A program made the position numbers and the translations under genes. This document shows positions 9,756 to 19,512 of a DNA stretch of 64,000 nucleotides, piece after piece. Source of the stretch: Dyadobacter subterraneus. GTDB taxonomy: Bacteria; Bacteroidota; Bacteroidia; Cytophagales; Spirosomataceae. The stretch's first letter is position 1. Every line of letters begins with the position of its first letter. Below the pieces are notes generated by a model that saw only the letters and a list, made by a program, of their open reading frames with translations, ran no database searches and was not told the DNA's origin. The stretch is from NCBI RefSeq assembly GCF_015221875.1, contig NZ_JACYGY010000002.1, forward strand, positions 248,001 through 312,000, read 5' to 3'.

Positions 9756-9874
9756 GCGATACCGGCAAACTGATCAATAAAAATGAATAACCGGGTGCTA
9801 AGTTAACAATGTCCCTAAATATATTACCCATCAAATTGTTCTGTCAGTAAATTTATGATCGGATACAAAACAAG

Positions 9875-9898
9875 ATAAGCCGGACGATGCCGGCTTAT
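9875..9898 (-). terminator. Terminator of the GIN-domain gene
   Basis: The perfect 9-bp stem ATAAGCCGG (9875-9883) / CCGGCTTAT (9890-9898) has a 6-nt loop and is followed on the minus strand by CTTGTTTTG. It lies 25 bases past the stop at 9923. Confidence 0.7.
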
Positions 9899-9922
9899 TT
9901 ATAATATTCGTCTTAAAAATTC

Positions 9923-10606
9923 TTATTCTCTTTTCACAGAACTTGCGCCGGAAGTATTTGAATGAATATCTTTTGCATCTCCTGAATAACGAATTCTGCT
10001 TGCACCGCTTGCATCTGCATGAACAGTTGCGCTAGCTACAACATAAGCGCTGCTCGCTCCTGACGCATCAATGTTCACCGATTTTGCAGGAAAACTTTCT
10101 CCTTTGAAAGAAGAAGCACCCGATACTTCACCATTCAAAACATCACCCTGTCCTGTGATTGTTAAGGAAGAAGCTCCTGAAAGTTCAAAAGTTACTTTTG
10201 GTGCAGAGAAATCCATAGTAACCTGCGAAGCACCTGAAACTTCAATTGCCATCGATTTTGTACCTACAAATTTATTAACAACAACTTTTGATGCACCGGA
10301 AAAATCTACGCCATCCAATGAAGGCATTACAATATTGATGTTAACCGTTTTGCGGCGTTTGTTCCAGCTATTGTTTTTGTATCCGACTTTCAAAATACCT
10401 GAAACAACTTTTGCTTCAAGGTCTTTTACATCGTCACTTTCTCCGGATGCCGTCAGACTATATTGTTTTCCTTGTTTTACATCAATTTTGAATGCACTTC
10501 CCATGGAAAGTTTGCTAAAATCGGAAACGGAAAATGTACGGCTTTCCTGAGCAAAAACGCTCAATGAGAACAAACAGAATAAGCCGAATAAAAGTAATTT
10601 TTTCAT
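9923..10606 (-). CDS. Secreted head-GIN-domain (DUF2807) protein
   Basis: This 227-residue exported protein has a signal peptide (MKKLLLFGLFCLFSLSVFAQ) followed by one auto-transporter-adhesin-like head GIN domain (PF10988 type). The domain begins FSVSDFSKLSMGSAFKIDVKQGKQ and continues with a ladder of SGAS repeats (FSGASKV, VSGASQV, LSGASSL, VSGASSF, ASGASSA, ASGASRI, TSGASSV), which suggests a right-handed beta-helix with one turn per repeat. The C-terminus of the upstream PspC protein is a paralogue of this whole domain. The pair probably acts in envelope homeostasis (inference from context). Confidence 0.9.
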   Translation of the reverse strand: MKKLLLFGLFCLFSLSVFAQESRTFSVSDFSKLSMGSAFKIDVKQGKQYSLTASGESDDVKDLEAKVVSGILKVGYKNNSWNKRRKTVNINIVMPSLDGVDFSGASKVVVNKFVGTKSMAIEVSGASQVTMDFSAPKVTFELSGASSLTITGQGDVLNGEVSGASSFKGESFPAKSVNIDASGASSAYVVASATVHADASGASRIRYSGDAKDIHSNTSGASSVKRE

Positions 10607-10681
10607 GTCTAATTTCTTTTTAGGTTTTGATTACGAGGAATGGATGTCAAATTAATAAAATAGGTTGCATCAGAACTTAAA

Positions 10682-13228
10682 TTATTCCTGAGATTCTATT
10701 TTACTTACACCGCTTACATCTTTTTTCAAATTAGGGATATGTCCCAAACTAACCTTCGATGCGCCGGTTGCGGATACATCAGCATTCTGGATATTCATTC
10801 CTGTGCTGACTAATTTACAAGCTCCTGTCAGGTCAAAATTAGCTGTGGTTGCAGAGCCTCTTAATGTTGCCTTTGAAGCACCGGTTAATTCAACCGTTAA
10901 TTCGTTGGTTTCAACATCAATATCCGTTTTGGAAGCACCGGTCAAATCTACACTTAGTTTTGAAAGACCTTTGAATCCTGAGATTTTGGCTTTATTGGCA
11001 CCTGAAATAGAAACTCCTTCCACCGTCGGCATGGTGATAACAATACCGATTCTTCTGCCATCATTTCCAAACAAACTAAAACCGGAGTTTCCTTTCACTA
11101 TAAGTACTCCATCTTTTTCAGATATTCTTAAATCATCAACATCATTTTCTTCACCGTCTGCGGAAACATTAAATTCTGCACCTTGTTTAACGCTGATCGA
11201 ATAAGCGCCGCCGATACTCAGTTTTTTGAAATCCTTCACCGGGAATTGTTTGATATAATTTCCGCGGTCTCCCAGACTAAAATCAGAATCATCATCATCG
11301 TCATCAACAGAATAATTTTCCTGATCGTCATGATGGTCCTCTTCGTCCTGACGAATATATTTTGCAGGAATATTTGTACAAACCAATCCTGAATCGCGGC
11401 GGATTGTCCAGCGCAGATTATTCCAGTTTATCTCGTCATCACCCAAATCATACGTATCCAGATGGTGATTTCCACTAAAATAATGTGATATAGAGTACCA
11501 AAGTGATCTTGAAATAATAAATGGCTTGTCGTAAGGGATGTTAAGTGTCAGATCAATCTGCTGATTTCTGAAACGACCTGTTGCTCCTAATGTAGGTCCT
11601 TCCGGGAAGGTAAATACAGAATCTTTAACAGTCACATTGTACATTAGCTCAGAAGCAATTTTACTGGCATCCTGTTTTGTACGTCCTCTTGACGTCATCT
11701 TTTTGTCAAGTTTAAGACTATCTCCGCCATTGTAACCCGCAAGTCGGATATCTACATCTATACTTTCGTCTTCGTCATTATCCTGTTCGTCAAGCGTAAG
11801 TGTTCCGGCGGGAACTGCGTAAAATTCAGTTGTTGTAAATTCTCCGCGTTTAGCAAAATTTTGTTGGTAAGCTACGCCCTGAACCGTTGCAACGATAATT
11901 CCTACAATCCAAAGTCCTAACAAAGTCAGCCAAACCGAGCCGCTGACAATTTTCTTATTGGATAAAAGTGTTAATCCTAATAAAAGAAAAGTTATCATAG
12001 GAACCGCCGAAACCAGAAGTCCGGACAAGATTAAACTTGATGGCAATTCCTGGAAAATCCTGAAAGGTACCGGCATTCCGTCAAATGTTGCTACGTTGGC
12101 GAAACCCATTACAACCGCACCGCCAACTACAAGTCCAAATAAAGATATGGCTGCGAGAAGTACTAAAAATCCACCCGTAAGTATCCTAAGTACTGGCCCA
12201 AGGCCTTTGAATAACTTCCCCAACGCCTGGATAATCAAGGCAATAGCACGGAAAGGGAAAAGTAAAATTTTGGTGACCGGATTTTCTTCTCCTCCCTTAT
12301 CACTTAAATTCAGACTTTGTTTGATATTCGATTCAATATTGGAAAGCGTAATCGGCTCCCCCTGCATTTCCATTTTTTCTGTCAGCGTATTGGCCGCAGG
12401 CGCAATAATCCATAGTACGATATAAATCAAAACTCCGGAACCGAATAAAAATATTGAAAGTACCCACAAGAAACGTACAACACCGAGATCAACCCCAAAG
12501 TACGAAGCTACACCCGCGGCAACACCACCTACTACTTTGCGATCAGGATTCCGGTAGAATTTCTTGATCTTGGTATCTTCTTCCAAAGTTGTAGAACCCG
12601 GAAATGCGATCCACATGGCAATGTAAACCAACACAACCATTCCAGATAACGGACCAAATTCATCTTCCATATTCAGGTCAAGCATACCAGAACCAGCTGG
12701 CAGACCAATCACCGCGAATAAAAAGGCCAACCTAACCCAAAGCGGATCAATGGTAAAATAATGTCCCAAACCAGCTGCAACCCCACCCAAAAGTTTTCTG
12801 CGCAGATCGCGGATAAGTTTTTTAGGACTTGCCGGAAATCTTGTTTCTGTATTTGGAGTAGGAGATGAATATGCAGAAGAATAAGCCTCTTCCTTTGGTG
12901 TTGAAGTCGAGCCCGGAGCTGCCGATTGTAATGGATCCGCAAAAATATCTTCCGCTTGTTCAATGGCTTCAAAATCCGCCACGGTACCCATCGCAGAAAT
13001 TAATTCGTCAACATCCACCAGCGAAATAACCTGTTTTGCTTCTGCTTTTTGTTTGTTCAAAAAACGCTCTGCAACCCTTCCTTCAATGTCTGAAAGGATT
13101 TCTTTACTATCGGCAAACGAAGAAAAATATTTCTGAATAGAACCGAGATAGCTTTTCAGCTTTTCGTATCCGTCCTCCTCGATGTGGAAGATGACACCGC
13201 CTATATTGATACTGATTGTCTTTTTCAT
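10682..13228 (-). CDS. Double-PspC membrane protein with C-terminal GIN domain
   Basis: This 848-residue membrane protein starts with a conserved cytoplasmic segment (MKKTISINIGGVIFHIEEDG, about 1-95), then an unstructured linker and two PspC domains (about 140-210 and 225-278, each starting with a KLLGGVAAGL or KVVGGVAAGV helix). More hydrophobic helices follow around 325-455, then an acidic linker (EDHHDDQENYSVDDDDDDSD) and a C-terminal GIN domain from about residue 665 with SGAN/TGAS repeats. PspC modules sense envelope stress in other bacteria. The gene lies 33 bases after padR, so repression by PadR is likely. Confidence 0.92.
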   Translation of the reverse strand: MKKTISINIGGVIFHIEEDGYEKLKSYLGSIQKYFSSFADSKEILSDIEGRVAERFLNKQKAEAKQVISLVDVDELISAMGTVADFEAIEQAEDIFADPLQSAAPGSTSTPKEEAYSSAYSSPTPNTETRFPASPKKLIRDLRRKLLGGVAAGLGHYFTIDPLWVRLAFLFAVIGLPAGSGMLDLNMEDEFGPLSGMVVLVYIAMWIAFPGSTTLEEDTKIKKFYRNPDRKVVGGVAAGVASYFGVDLGVVRFLWVLSIFLFGSGVLIYIVLWIIAPAANTLTEKMEMQGEPITLSNIESNIKQSLNLSDKGGEENPVTKILLFPFRAIALIIQALGKLFKGLGPVLRILTGGFLVLLAAISLFGLVVGGAVVMGFANVATFDGMPVPFRIFQELPSSLILSGLLVSAVPMITFLLLGLTLLSNKKIVSGSVWLTLLGLWIVGIIVATVQGVAYQQNFAKRGEFTTTEFYAVPAGTLTLDEQDNDEDESIDVDIRLAGYNGGDSLKLDKKMTSRGRTKQDASKIASELMYNVTVKDSVFTFPEGPTLGATGRFRNQQIDLTLNIPYDKPFIISRSLWYSISHYFSGNHHLDTYDLGDDEINWNNLRWTIRRDSGLVCTNIPAKYIRQDEEDHHDDQENYSVDDDDDDSDFSLGDRGNYIKQFPVKDFKKLSIGGAYSISVKQGAEFNVSADGEENDVDDLRISEKDGVLIVKGNSGFSLFGNDGRRIGIVITMPTVEGVSISGANKAKISGFKGLSKLSVDLTGASKTDIDVETNELTVELTGASKATLRGSATTANFDLTGACKLVSTGMNIQNADVSATGASKVSLGHIPNLKKDVSGVSKIESQE

Positions 13229-13261
13229 GATTGAAATAATCGAAGGTCTTTAAATGATCAG

Positions 13262-13624
13262 TTAGGAATTAGAAGTATCTGTCTTACTCAGTTCTTCGGT
13301 ACGGTGAATCACCGTTTTTACCGAATCTGCAAGTTCGAACCATGTGGCCTGCATAGCATCCAGAAATATCTTTCCTTCATCTGTCAAAACATAGTACTTC
13401 CTGGGAGGTCCGGACGAAGATTCCACCCATTTATAATCCAGCCAACCCGAATTTTTCAGTCGTGTCAATAGAGGGTAGAGTGTGCCTTCCACAACCATCA
13501 TTTTTGCAGAAGTTAGTTCATCCAACATATCCGAGGCATACACTTCGCCCCGGGATATGATGTGCAGGATACAGAACTCCAAAATTCCTTTCCGCATCTG
13601 CACTTGGGCATTTTCGATATTCAT
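13262..13624 (-). CDS. PadR-family transcriptional regulator
   Basis: This 120-residue winged-helix repressor is the first gene of the padR-PspC operon. It shows the family signature MRKGILEFCILHIISRGEVYASDMLDEL, then VVEGTLYPLLTRLKNSGWLDYKW (recognition helix and wing) and the PRKYYVLTDEGKIFLDAM tail, with a C-terminal helix for dimerisation. It lacks the long C-terminal domain of larger PadR proteins (subfamily 2-like length). Dyad sequences overlapping its own promoter make autoregulation likely. In related operons such PadR proteins respond to envelope-active drugs; the ligand here is unknown. Confidence 0.93.
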   Translation of the reverse strand: MNIENAQVQMRKGILEFCILHIISRGEVYASDMLDELTSAKMMVVEGTLYPLLTRLKNSGWLDYKWVESSSGPPRKYYVLTDEGKIFLDAMQATWFELADSVKTVIHRTEELSKTDTSNS

Positions 13625-13694
13625 ACAGTGTCATGTTTTACTAAATGAAATATTATTTCATGGCTAATAGACAGGATTTGCACCTTCTATACGT

Positions 13695-13731
13695 ACAAAG
13701 GTATACACAGGTACTTTGTGATGCAAGGTAC
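13695..13731 (-). promoter_or_regulatory. Promoter of padR operon with candidate PadR operator
   Basis: On the minus strand, TTG (13724-13726), 20 bases, then TACCTTTG (13696-13703) matches the Bacteroidota -33/-7 pattern. An inverted repeat ACAAAGGTA (13695-13703) / TACTTTGT (13712-13719) with an 8-base spacer overlaps the -7 element, and a GTAC-containing dyad (13711-13731) overlaps the -33 side. The 8-base spacer resembles known PadR operators. Confidence 0.6.
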
Positions 13732-13864
13732 TAGGTGAAAATCTTTTACTGGTTTTGATAAGTGGTTAATTTTCAGGTTGACCGGCAAAAAAAAGCACGT
13801 GTTTGAGAATTAAGTTATTTTTACTTTATATTTTGAGATCATTTCATTCAACACTAAAATCTGC

Positions 13865-14371
13865 ATGTCGACCAAGCCACACTTATATATCATCGCTGCC
13901 ATGAGCGAAAATCAGGTAATCGGACAGGATAACCGATTGCCCTGGCACCTGCCGGATGAATGGGTACATTTCAGAAAAGTGACGGACGGGAAACCATTTA
14001 TTCAGGGGAGAAAAAGTTTTGAAGCTGCTGATGCACTACACTCTTCCTACAAAAATGTTGTGTTAAGCAGGAATAAAAATCTTGAAAGTTTTGATAAGAC
14101 GGAACGTGCCGATGATTTAAATGAAGGCATCGCGTTACTTAAAGATGAAAACGAAGTATTTGTCTTAGGAGGTGCTTCTGTTTTTGAACAAGCTCTGCCT
14201 TTGGTGGAAAAGTTGTATCTGACCATAGTACACACAACCATCGAAGGTGATGCTTATTTCCCAAAACTTGATTGGGATGAATGGGAGTTGATTTCCTCTG
14301 AATTTCACGATAAGGATGAACGTCACGCCTATTCATTTTCTATGAATCTTTATGCAAGAAAAGAAGCATAA
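13865..14371 (+). CDS. folA: Dihydrofolate reductase
   Basis: This 168-residue enzyme reduces dihydrofolate to tetrahydrofolate with NADPH. Family motifs are clear: YIIAAMSENQVIGQDNRLPWHLPDEW (substrate loop, with the conserved LPW and the acidic residue of LPDEW), PFIQGRKSFEA where most members have MGRKT(Y/F)ES, FVLGGASVFEQALPLVEKLYLTIVH, and a C-terminal strand pair. The substitutions IQGRKSFEAAD and the shorter loop around residue 50 are somewhat unusual but the core is intact. A PorU2-like gene starts 36 bases downstream. Confidence 0.93.
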   Translation: MSTKPHLYIIAAMSENQVIGQDNRLPWHLPDEWVHFRKVTDGKPFIQGRKSFEAADALHSSYKNVVLSRNKNLESFDKTERADDLNEGIALLKDENEVFVLGGASVFEQALPLVEKLYLTIVHTTIEGDAYFPKLDWDEWELISSEFHDKDERHAYSFSMNLYARKEA

Positions 14372-14407
14372 AACTGTGTACGGCCGTCCTGATTTTCTTT
14401 TAGAAAT

Positions 14408-17359
14408 ATGGAAAGGCTGTACACACATTACTATCTTAAAATCGTATTTCTTGGTCTTATCACCGCTGCGCAGGTTTCAGCACAAAAGAAATATGGAAAT
14501 GAATGGATTAATATTTCACAAACCTATCTCCGCATTCCTGTCGTAGAGACGGGAATTTATAAAATCACTTCCGCTGAGCTCCGGCAAGCAGGTTTTCCGA
14601 TAGATTCGGTTCCTGTTTCTTCTTTGCAATTAATTCGAAGAGGTCAGGAAGTGGCCCTGGAAATCAAGAATTCTGGTGAGAAGTTAAGCCAGGAAGGTTA
14701 TCTGACTTACTTTGGAGAGAAGAATGACGGCGCTTTGGATTCTCTACTTTATGTAAATCCTGAGGCGATGCCGCACAATTATTACAGTCTATATTCTGAC
14801 ACGGCTTCTTATTTTTTGACTTTTAATAAAAATAATATTCCCGGAAAAAGAATTGAAATCTCAGATTCCAAGAGTTCGTCAGAATTAATTGATTATCATT
14901 TCAATAAAGTATTACAATTAAATACCACCGATTATCCAGCCGGAAATTTATATCCAATAGGCAGTGATTATGACACCGGAACTGCGCTGACGACCTATGA
15001 TTATGGCGAAGGCTGGACGGGAAAACTTATAGCAAATGAACAACGGCAAACATTTAAAATAATTCCTGAAAATGTAATCCCTGATAAATTTGACCAGACA
15101 AAAGTTGAATTACTACTTGTTGGAAGAAATGCAGGAAATCATGAAATAGAAATTTGGACTGGTGATTCAAAAACGACTGGCAGGAAATTAACTTCCGTTG
15201 CATTATTGAATTATAATTCGGAAAAATTTATCGTTTCATTAAAAAAGGAAGATTTACGCGTTGATGGAAGTATATCTATTTCCGTAGTTCCAGTCAATAA
15301 TTCCGGCTCCATTTCTGTGTCTTATATCAAATGGATTTACCCTCAGAAAGTTTTACTTCCTCCAACCTCACTTCAAAAAACATTCTATTTCAATCCCGAA
15401 ATTTCAGAAAAATCCATACTGTTAACTAATGCTGATAATTGGAAATTTTACAATGCATCAAATCCTTATCAGCTTAAAAGATTAGCTATTACAAATTCCA
15501 TTTTATCAATAAATGGCGCTTCAAAAGTTATTGCTTTCAAAGAGCCGATGAAGATTCTCACCCCAAGATTAGTAAAATTTCGAAATATCAATCCTGAAAT
15601 TGATTATCTGATCATCAGCCATCCGTTGGTTAGAAATCCGATTAAAGAAAGTAGAGATCCGGTCGAAGATTATGCAGTATATCGCGCTTCAAAAACTGGT
15701 GGTAACTTTAAACCATTGATTTTGAATAGTGAAGAAATTTATGATCAATTTAATTACGGAGAACCTGGGCCATTGGGAATCAGAAATGCAATTTCGTATT
15801 TAAATGCAAAAGCTGAGTTAAAATTTGTTTTTATACTTGGAAAATCAATCGATCCGCAAACAGCTCGACATCAGCCAAAAGCAAGAGAAAATGATATGAT
15901 TCCAAACGCAGGTTGGCCAGGATCGGACATTGCTTTGGCGATGGGATTGGCAGATTCTTCGAAATATATCCCTTTGCTTCCGGTTGGGAGAGTGAATGCT
16001 GCAAATTCCCAAAATGTTTATGACTATTTACAAAAAGTAAAAGCGTTTGAAAGTCAAAATAAAGCGGTTCCCTGGCGAAAAAACGTTCTGCATTTGAGTG
16101 GCGGTCATACGGATGTTGAACGGGAAGTTTACAGAGAATATGTTCAATCTTTCGAAAAAGTTATTTCTCCGATTGTCGGCAAAATCACTACGATTTCAAA
16201 ACAAACCAACGCGCTGAAAGAAGATTTTCCGCTTGATACGATATTGAATAAAGGTGTATCATTAATAACGCTTTACGGTCATTCGAGCTTGAATTCTACG
16301 GATGTCGAACTAGGTTATGCCGACGATCAAAAAAGAAATTATAAAAATGATTCTTTGTTTCCAGCTATTATCATGAATGGCTGCGCATTGGGAAATTCAT
16401 TTTATTCGCCTGCAACGATCAGCAACAACTGGATTCTCACACCCAAAAAAGGTGCAGTTTTATTTCTTGCACATACACATAATGGCGTTTCCTCCTCACT
16501 GAAACATTATACAGATTCATTTTATGAAGTTTTAGCCGATAGCACTTTTACCAATCAACCATTTGGAATAATTCAGCAGGAAGCGATCAGGAGAAATATG
16601 TTAAAATATCCGACACTTTCTGATGCCATCACGGCACAACAAATGAATCTGCAAGGCGATCCGGCGATTAAATTATTTCCTGCAACCTTGCCAGATTATG
16701 CATGGCAGCCGGAATTATTAAAATTTTCTAATCCTTATAGAAAAGTATTATCGGCTAAAACGGATTCGATAAAAGTCGAAATCGGACTTAACAATTTTGG
16801 AAAGTATAAAAGCGAGAATGTGAAAATAAATATCACTCGCACAAGAGATTCTATAACGACCGAAACTTATCAAATTGTAAAATCATCGCCAGTTTCTCTG
16901 GATATAATTTCGTTTACTATCCCAAACAAGTACATCAAACCAGAAAAAGAAAAATGGACTTTTACATTTGATCCAACGAATGAGATAGTAGAAGAAAATG
17001 AAAACAATAATCTTTTTTCAACAGAATTAATTCTGCCAGATACTGCCGTTTCCGATACACTGGAAATTATTTCTGCATACGTTTCACCAAATCCTTCCGG
17101 TTTGTATTTCAAATTCAATATCGAACTCAGAGGAACAGAACCTCCGAAAAAATGGAAAATAACGATTTTTGATAAATCAGGAAGAGTAATTGAGAAACGA
17201 CAAATCATTCCGCATTTAGGAAAAAATGAATTTATCTGGAATCCAAAAGGAATTTCTGCCGGAGCTTATCTCTATCGCATGGATATTGAAGCTCAAAATA
17301 TATTTCTGACGCCAGAAGCAAAAAAAGGCATAAGTGGAAAATTGATCTGGATGCATTGA
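14408..17359 (+). CDS. PorU2-like C25 cysteine peptidase with T9SS sorting domain
   Basis: This 983-residue secreted protein of the gingipain (C25) family resembles the group named putative type IX secretion sortase PorU2. Residues 1-25 are a signal peptide (LGLITAAQVSAQ). The peptidase domain keeps the catalytic pair: His625 in LITLYGHSSL and Cys659 in IIMNGCALGNS. A CARDB-like beta-sandwich follows (VEIGLNNFGKYKSENVKINI, about 790-880), and the end carries FDKSGRVIEKRQI and ISAGAYLYRMDIE, a type IX sorting domain. A sortase that is itself sorted is unusual, so it could equally be a cell-surface protease. Its stop is one base before the next start region. Confidence 0.82.
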   Translation: MERLYTHYYLKIVFLGLITAAQVSAQKKYGNEWINISQTYLRIPVVETGIYKITSAELRQAGFPIDSVPVSSLQLIRRGQEVALEIKNSGEKLSQEGYLTYFGEKNDGALDSLLYVNPEAMPHNYYSLYSDTASYFLTFNKNNIPGKRIEISDSKSSSELIDYHFNKVLQLNTTDYPAGNLYPIGSDYDTGTALTTYDYGEGWTGKLIANEQRQTFKIIPENVIPDKFDQTKVELLLVGRNAGNHEIEIWTGDSKTTGRKLTSVALLNYNSEKFIVSLKKEDLRVDGSISISVVPVNNSGSISVSYIKWIYPQKVLLPPTSLQKTFYFNPEISEKSILLTNADNWKFYNASNPYQLKRLAITNSILSINGASKVIAFKEPMKILTPRLVKFRNINPEIDYLIISHPLVRNPIKESRDPVEDYAVYRASKTGGNFKPLILNSEEIYDQFNYGEPGPLGIRNAISYLNAKAELKFVFILGKSIDPQTARHQPKARENDMIPNAGWPGSDIALAMGLADSSKYIPLLPVGRVNAANSQNVYDYLQKVKAFESQNKAVPWRKNVLHLSGGHTDVEREVYREYVQSFEKVISPIVGKITTISKQTNALKEDFPLDTILNKGVSLITLYGHSSLNSTDVELGYADDQKRNYKNDSLFPAIIMNGCALGNSFYSPATISNNWILTPKKGAVLFLAHTHNGVSSSLKHYTDSFYEVLADSTFTNQPFGIIQQEAIRRNMLKYPTLSDAITAQQMNLQGDPAIKLFPATLPDYAWQPELLKFSNPYRKVLSAKTDSIKVEIGLNNFGKYKSENVKINITRTRDSITTETYQIVKSSPVSLDIISFTIPNKYIKPEKEKWTFTFDPTNEIVEENENNNLFSTELILPDTAVSDTLEIISAYVSPNPSGLYFKFNIELRGTEPPKKWKITIFDKSGRVIEKRQIIPHLGKNEFIWNPKGISAGAYLYRMDIEAQNIFLTPEAKKGISGKLIWMH

Positions 17360-17360
17360 T

Positions 17361-18548
17361 ATGCAGGGCAAACTCAATCCAAATTATTCTTTGCTGATAC
17401 TGTGGCTTTTTCACAGTTCACTAATCCTATTGCTCGCCTGCATTAATCCAAATCATTACACAACCATTGACTCTCAGTATTATCTTGAATCTGCCAAAAA
17501 TATTTTAGGTGGAAATGGTTATACCATTTTTGAAGAAAAAGGATTTCAATGGAATGGAACATTTCCGGTGGGTTATTCCTCGACAATTGCCCTGGTATCT
17601 TTTTTCACAAAAATCGATGTGTTATGGGCTTCCAAAATTGTGAATATTAGCGCGACGGGAATTTGGTTTTCCCTTTTAAACCTATGGTTTGACAGAAGTA
17701 AATCTGTCTTAATCGGCTGCATTCTTATACTTGGATCTTTTTTAAAACTTTGGGCTCATACCTGGTCTGAGCCGTTATTTCTGGTTATTTTATTTTGCTG
17801 GACTTATCATTCATATCAAATAGCTAATTCATCGGAATTGTCAATTTCAAGAACAATTTCAGTGCTTTTGCTTGGCTTTTTGTTGATACTTGCTCGATAT
17901 GCGGGAATTTTCATAATCCCTTTAAGTTTCATTTTTAGCGTTTACTATTTTCAAAAAAAGGAAAAGAACAAAAGTTTGACCGCTGCATTTCTTTCAGTTA
18001 TTTGGTCGGCTGGTTTCGGTTTTTATCTTTTTCTTAACTATCAAAACAGTGGAGAATTATATGGCGGAGCTCGTTTTGAAGATAATATCCGAATAATGGA
18101 AAATGCAGTTTCTTTTGCAAAGGGTTTGATCAATGAGATATCAATTTTTGGAAACTTCACATTTCATTCCTTTGAAGTGTTTTCTTTTATTGGAAATAGC
18201 TTTCAGATTTTACTGACTGCTTTGATAATAAAAGAATTGGGTCCAAAATTCACTTTCAGCAATTGGGCGAAACATACTTTTCTGGTAGCCTTTTTCTATC
18301 TGATTTTTCTTTTCATCCTTAGAATTTTCAGTCATTTTGACGAACCTGGCTATCGGCTGTTATCTCCTTTTACTTTCCTTGTTTTAAGCGGACTCGTTTG
18401 TGGAATTCCGGATGAACAGATTACAATGCGATTGAAGAATTTGTTGATTGTTTTGGTTGTTCTTTCCTGGGTTGAAATAATTCCGAAAGACGGGTTGAAG
18501 AAGAAAGTTTGTAAATCATTACAAAGCATTACCCATTATGACTATTAG
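17361..18548 (+). CDS. Polytopic membrane protein, GT-C glycosyltransferase-like
   Basis: This 395-residue protein has about nine to ten hydrophobic segments. After the first transmembrane helix there is TTIDSQYYLESAKNIL, an Asp-containing extracytoplasmic loop motif reminiscent of GT-C transferases that use polyprenyl-phosphate sugars, followed by GTFPVGYSSTIALVSFF. It begins one base after the stop of the PorU2-like gene, so translation is probably coupled. Type IX cargo proteins are often anchored through glycolipid, which makes a glycosylation role plausible, but no specific donor or acceptor can be named. Confidence 0.7.
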   Translation: MQGKLNPNYSLLILWLFHSSLILLLACINPNHYTTIDSQYYLESAKNILGGNGYTIFEEKGFQWNGTFPVGYSSTIALVSFFTKIDVLWASKIVNISATGIWFSLLNLWFDRSKSVLIGCILILGSFLKLWAHTWSEPLFLVILFCWTYHSYQIANSSELSISRTISVLLLGFLLILARYAGIFIIPLSFIFSVYYFQKKEKNKSLTAAFLSVIWSAGFGFYLFLNYQNSGELYGGARFEDNIRIMENAVSFAKGLINEISIFGNFTFHSFEVFSFIGNSFQILLTALIIKELGPKFTFSNWAKHTFLVAFFYLIFLFILRIFSHFDEPGYRLLSPFTFLVLSGLVCGIPDEQITMRLKNLLIVLVVLSWVEIIPKDGLKKKVCKSLQSITHYDY

Positions 18549-18724
18549 AACTACTTTTCCAGGCCCTTTCTATTTTTAAGCTTATATAATCAAACAGGCA
18601 CAAGACCAGTTTCTTCTAAATATTAACCGTTTTTTCCTTCCTCCAACCCGACTTCTCCCACCCTTTACCTTTACTTTCCATAAAAACTTCTTATTTTTGT
18701 CAATTCTAAAAATCTTCGAAGCTC

Positions 18725-19456
18725 TTGAAAGAATACGGTAGCAACGTACAAAAACTTGCCGACCACATCGTGAAGATGGAGGATAAGGCGAAACGCAATC
18801 TCTACGCGCACATATTGATTGAACTCATGCGTCAGATACACCCGAACATGAGGGATAATCAGGATTATACAAACAAACTCTGGGATGATCTGTACATCAT
18901 GTCAGGATTTCAACTGGATGTGGACAGCCCATACCCACCGCCTTCTCCTGAATCTTTGGGTAAAAAACCTTTGACAGTTGGTTATAATCAACATAATCTG
19001 ATGTACCGTCACTATGGACGTAACATTGATTTGCTGATTCAAAAGGCGATCCAAACTGAAAATTCCGAAGACAGACTGGCTTTTGTTTCCTACGTTTTTC
19101 GTTTGATGCGTTCGTTTTTTAATACCTGGAACAAGGATAATCCTGAGGACCATGTATTGATCGGACAGCTTGAATTGTTGACAAAAGGACAATTGAAAGA
19201 AGAAATCGATTATATCCGTAAAAATGGCCCGGTAGATGCTGCTCCAAAAGATCGTAACAGCAATCAGGACAGAAATCGCGGGAATCATTCAAACACTTTC
19301 AAAGCTCAGCCTAGCCAGGATCGTCAGGGATCGAACAATAACAACAACAGAAATCGCCCTAACAATAACAACAACAATAAATTCGCAGGCAGAAACAATA
19401 ACAACAACAATCGTAATAACAACAATAATAACAATCGTAAAAAGCCTGGAATTTAA
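18725..19456 (+). CDS. DUF4290 domain-containing protein with Asn-rich tail
   Basis: This 243-residue cytoplasmic protein is conserved across Bacteroidota. The DUF4290 core covers roughly residues 1-165 (YGSNVQKLADHIVKMEDKAKR, QDYTNKLWDDLYIMSGF, PYPPPSPESLGKKP, MYRHYGRNIDLLIQKAI). The start must be TTG at 18725: the frame is open only back to 18710 and holds no ATG or GTG. The last 70 residues are almost entirely Asn with Arg, Lys and Gln, encoded by long AAC/AAT runs. Its function is unknown; location just before murA is typical in this phylum as I recall it. Confidence 0.9.
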   Translation: MKEYGSNVQKLADHIVKMEDKAKRNLYAHILIELMRQIHPNMRDNQDYTNKLWDDLYIMSGFQLDVDSPYPPPSPESLGKKPLTVGYNQHNLMYRHYGRNIDLLIQKAIQTENSEDRLAFVSYVFRLMRSFFNTWNKDNPEDHVLIGQLELLTKGQLKEEIDYIRKNGPVDAAPKDRNSNQDRNRGNHSNTFKAQPSQDRQGSNNNNNRNRPNNNNNNKFAGRNNNNNNRNNNNNNNRKKPGI

Positions 19457-19512
19457 TGTCCGGCCTTATTTTCTCAACCGGTTTTTAACTTCCATACTGC
19501 CTGCAACTACCT

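Noticed and set aside
10071..10550. Plus-strand 159-codon frame opposite the GIN gene
   Set aside because: Exact antisense of a clear signal-peptide protein; the regular SGAS codons keep the other strand open.
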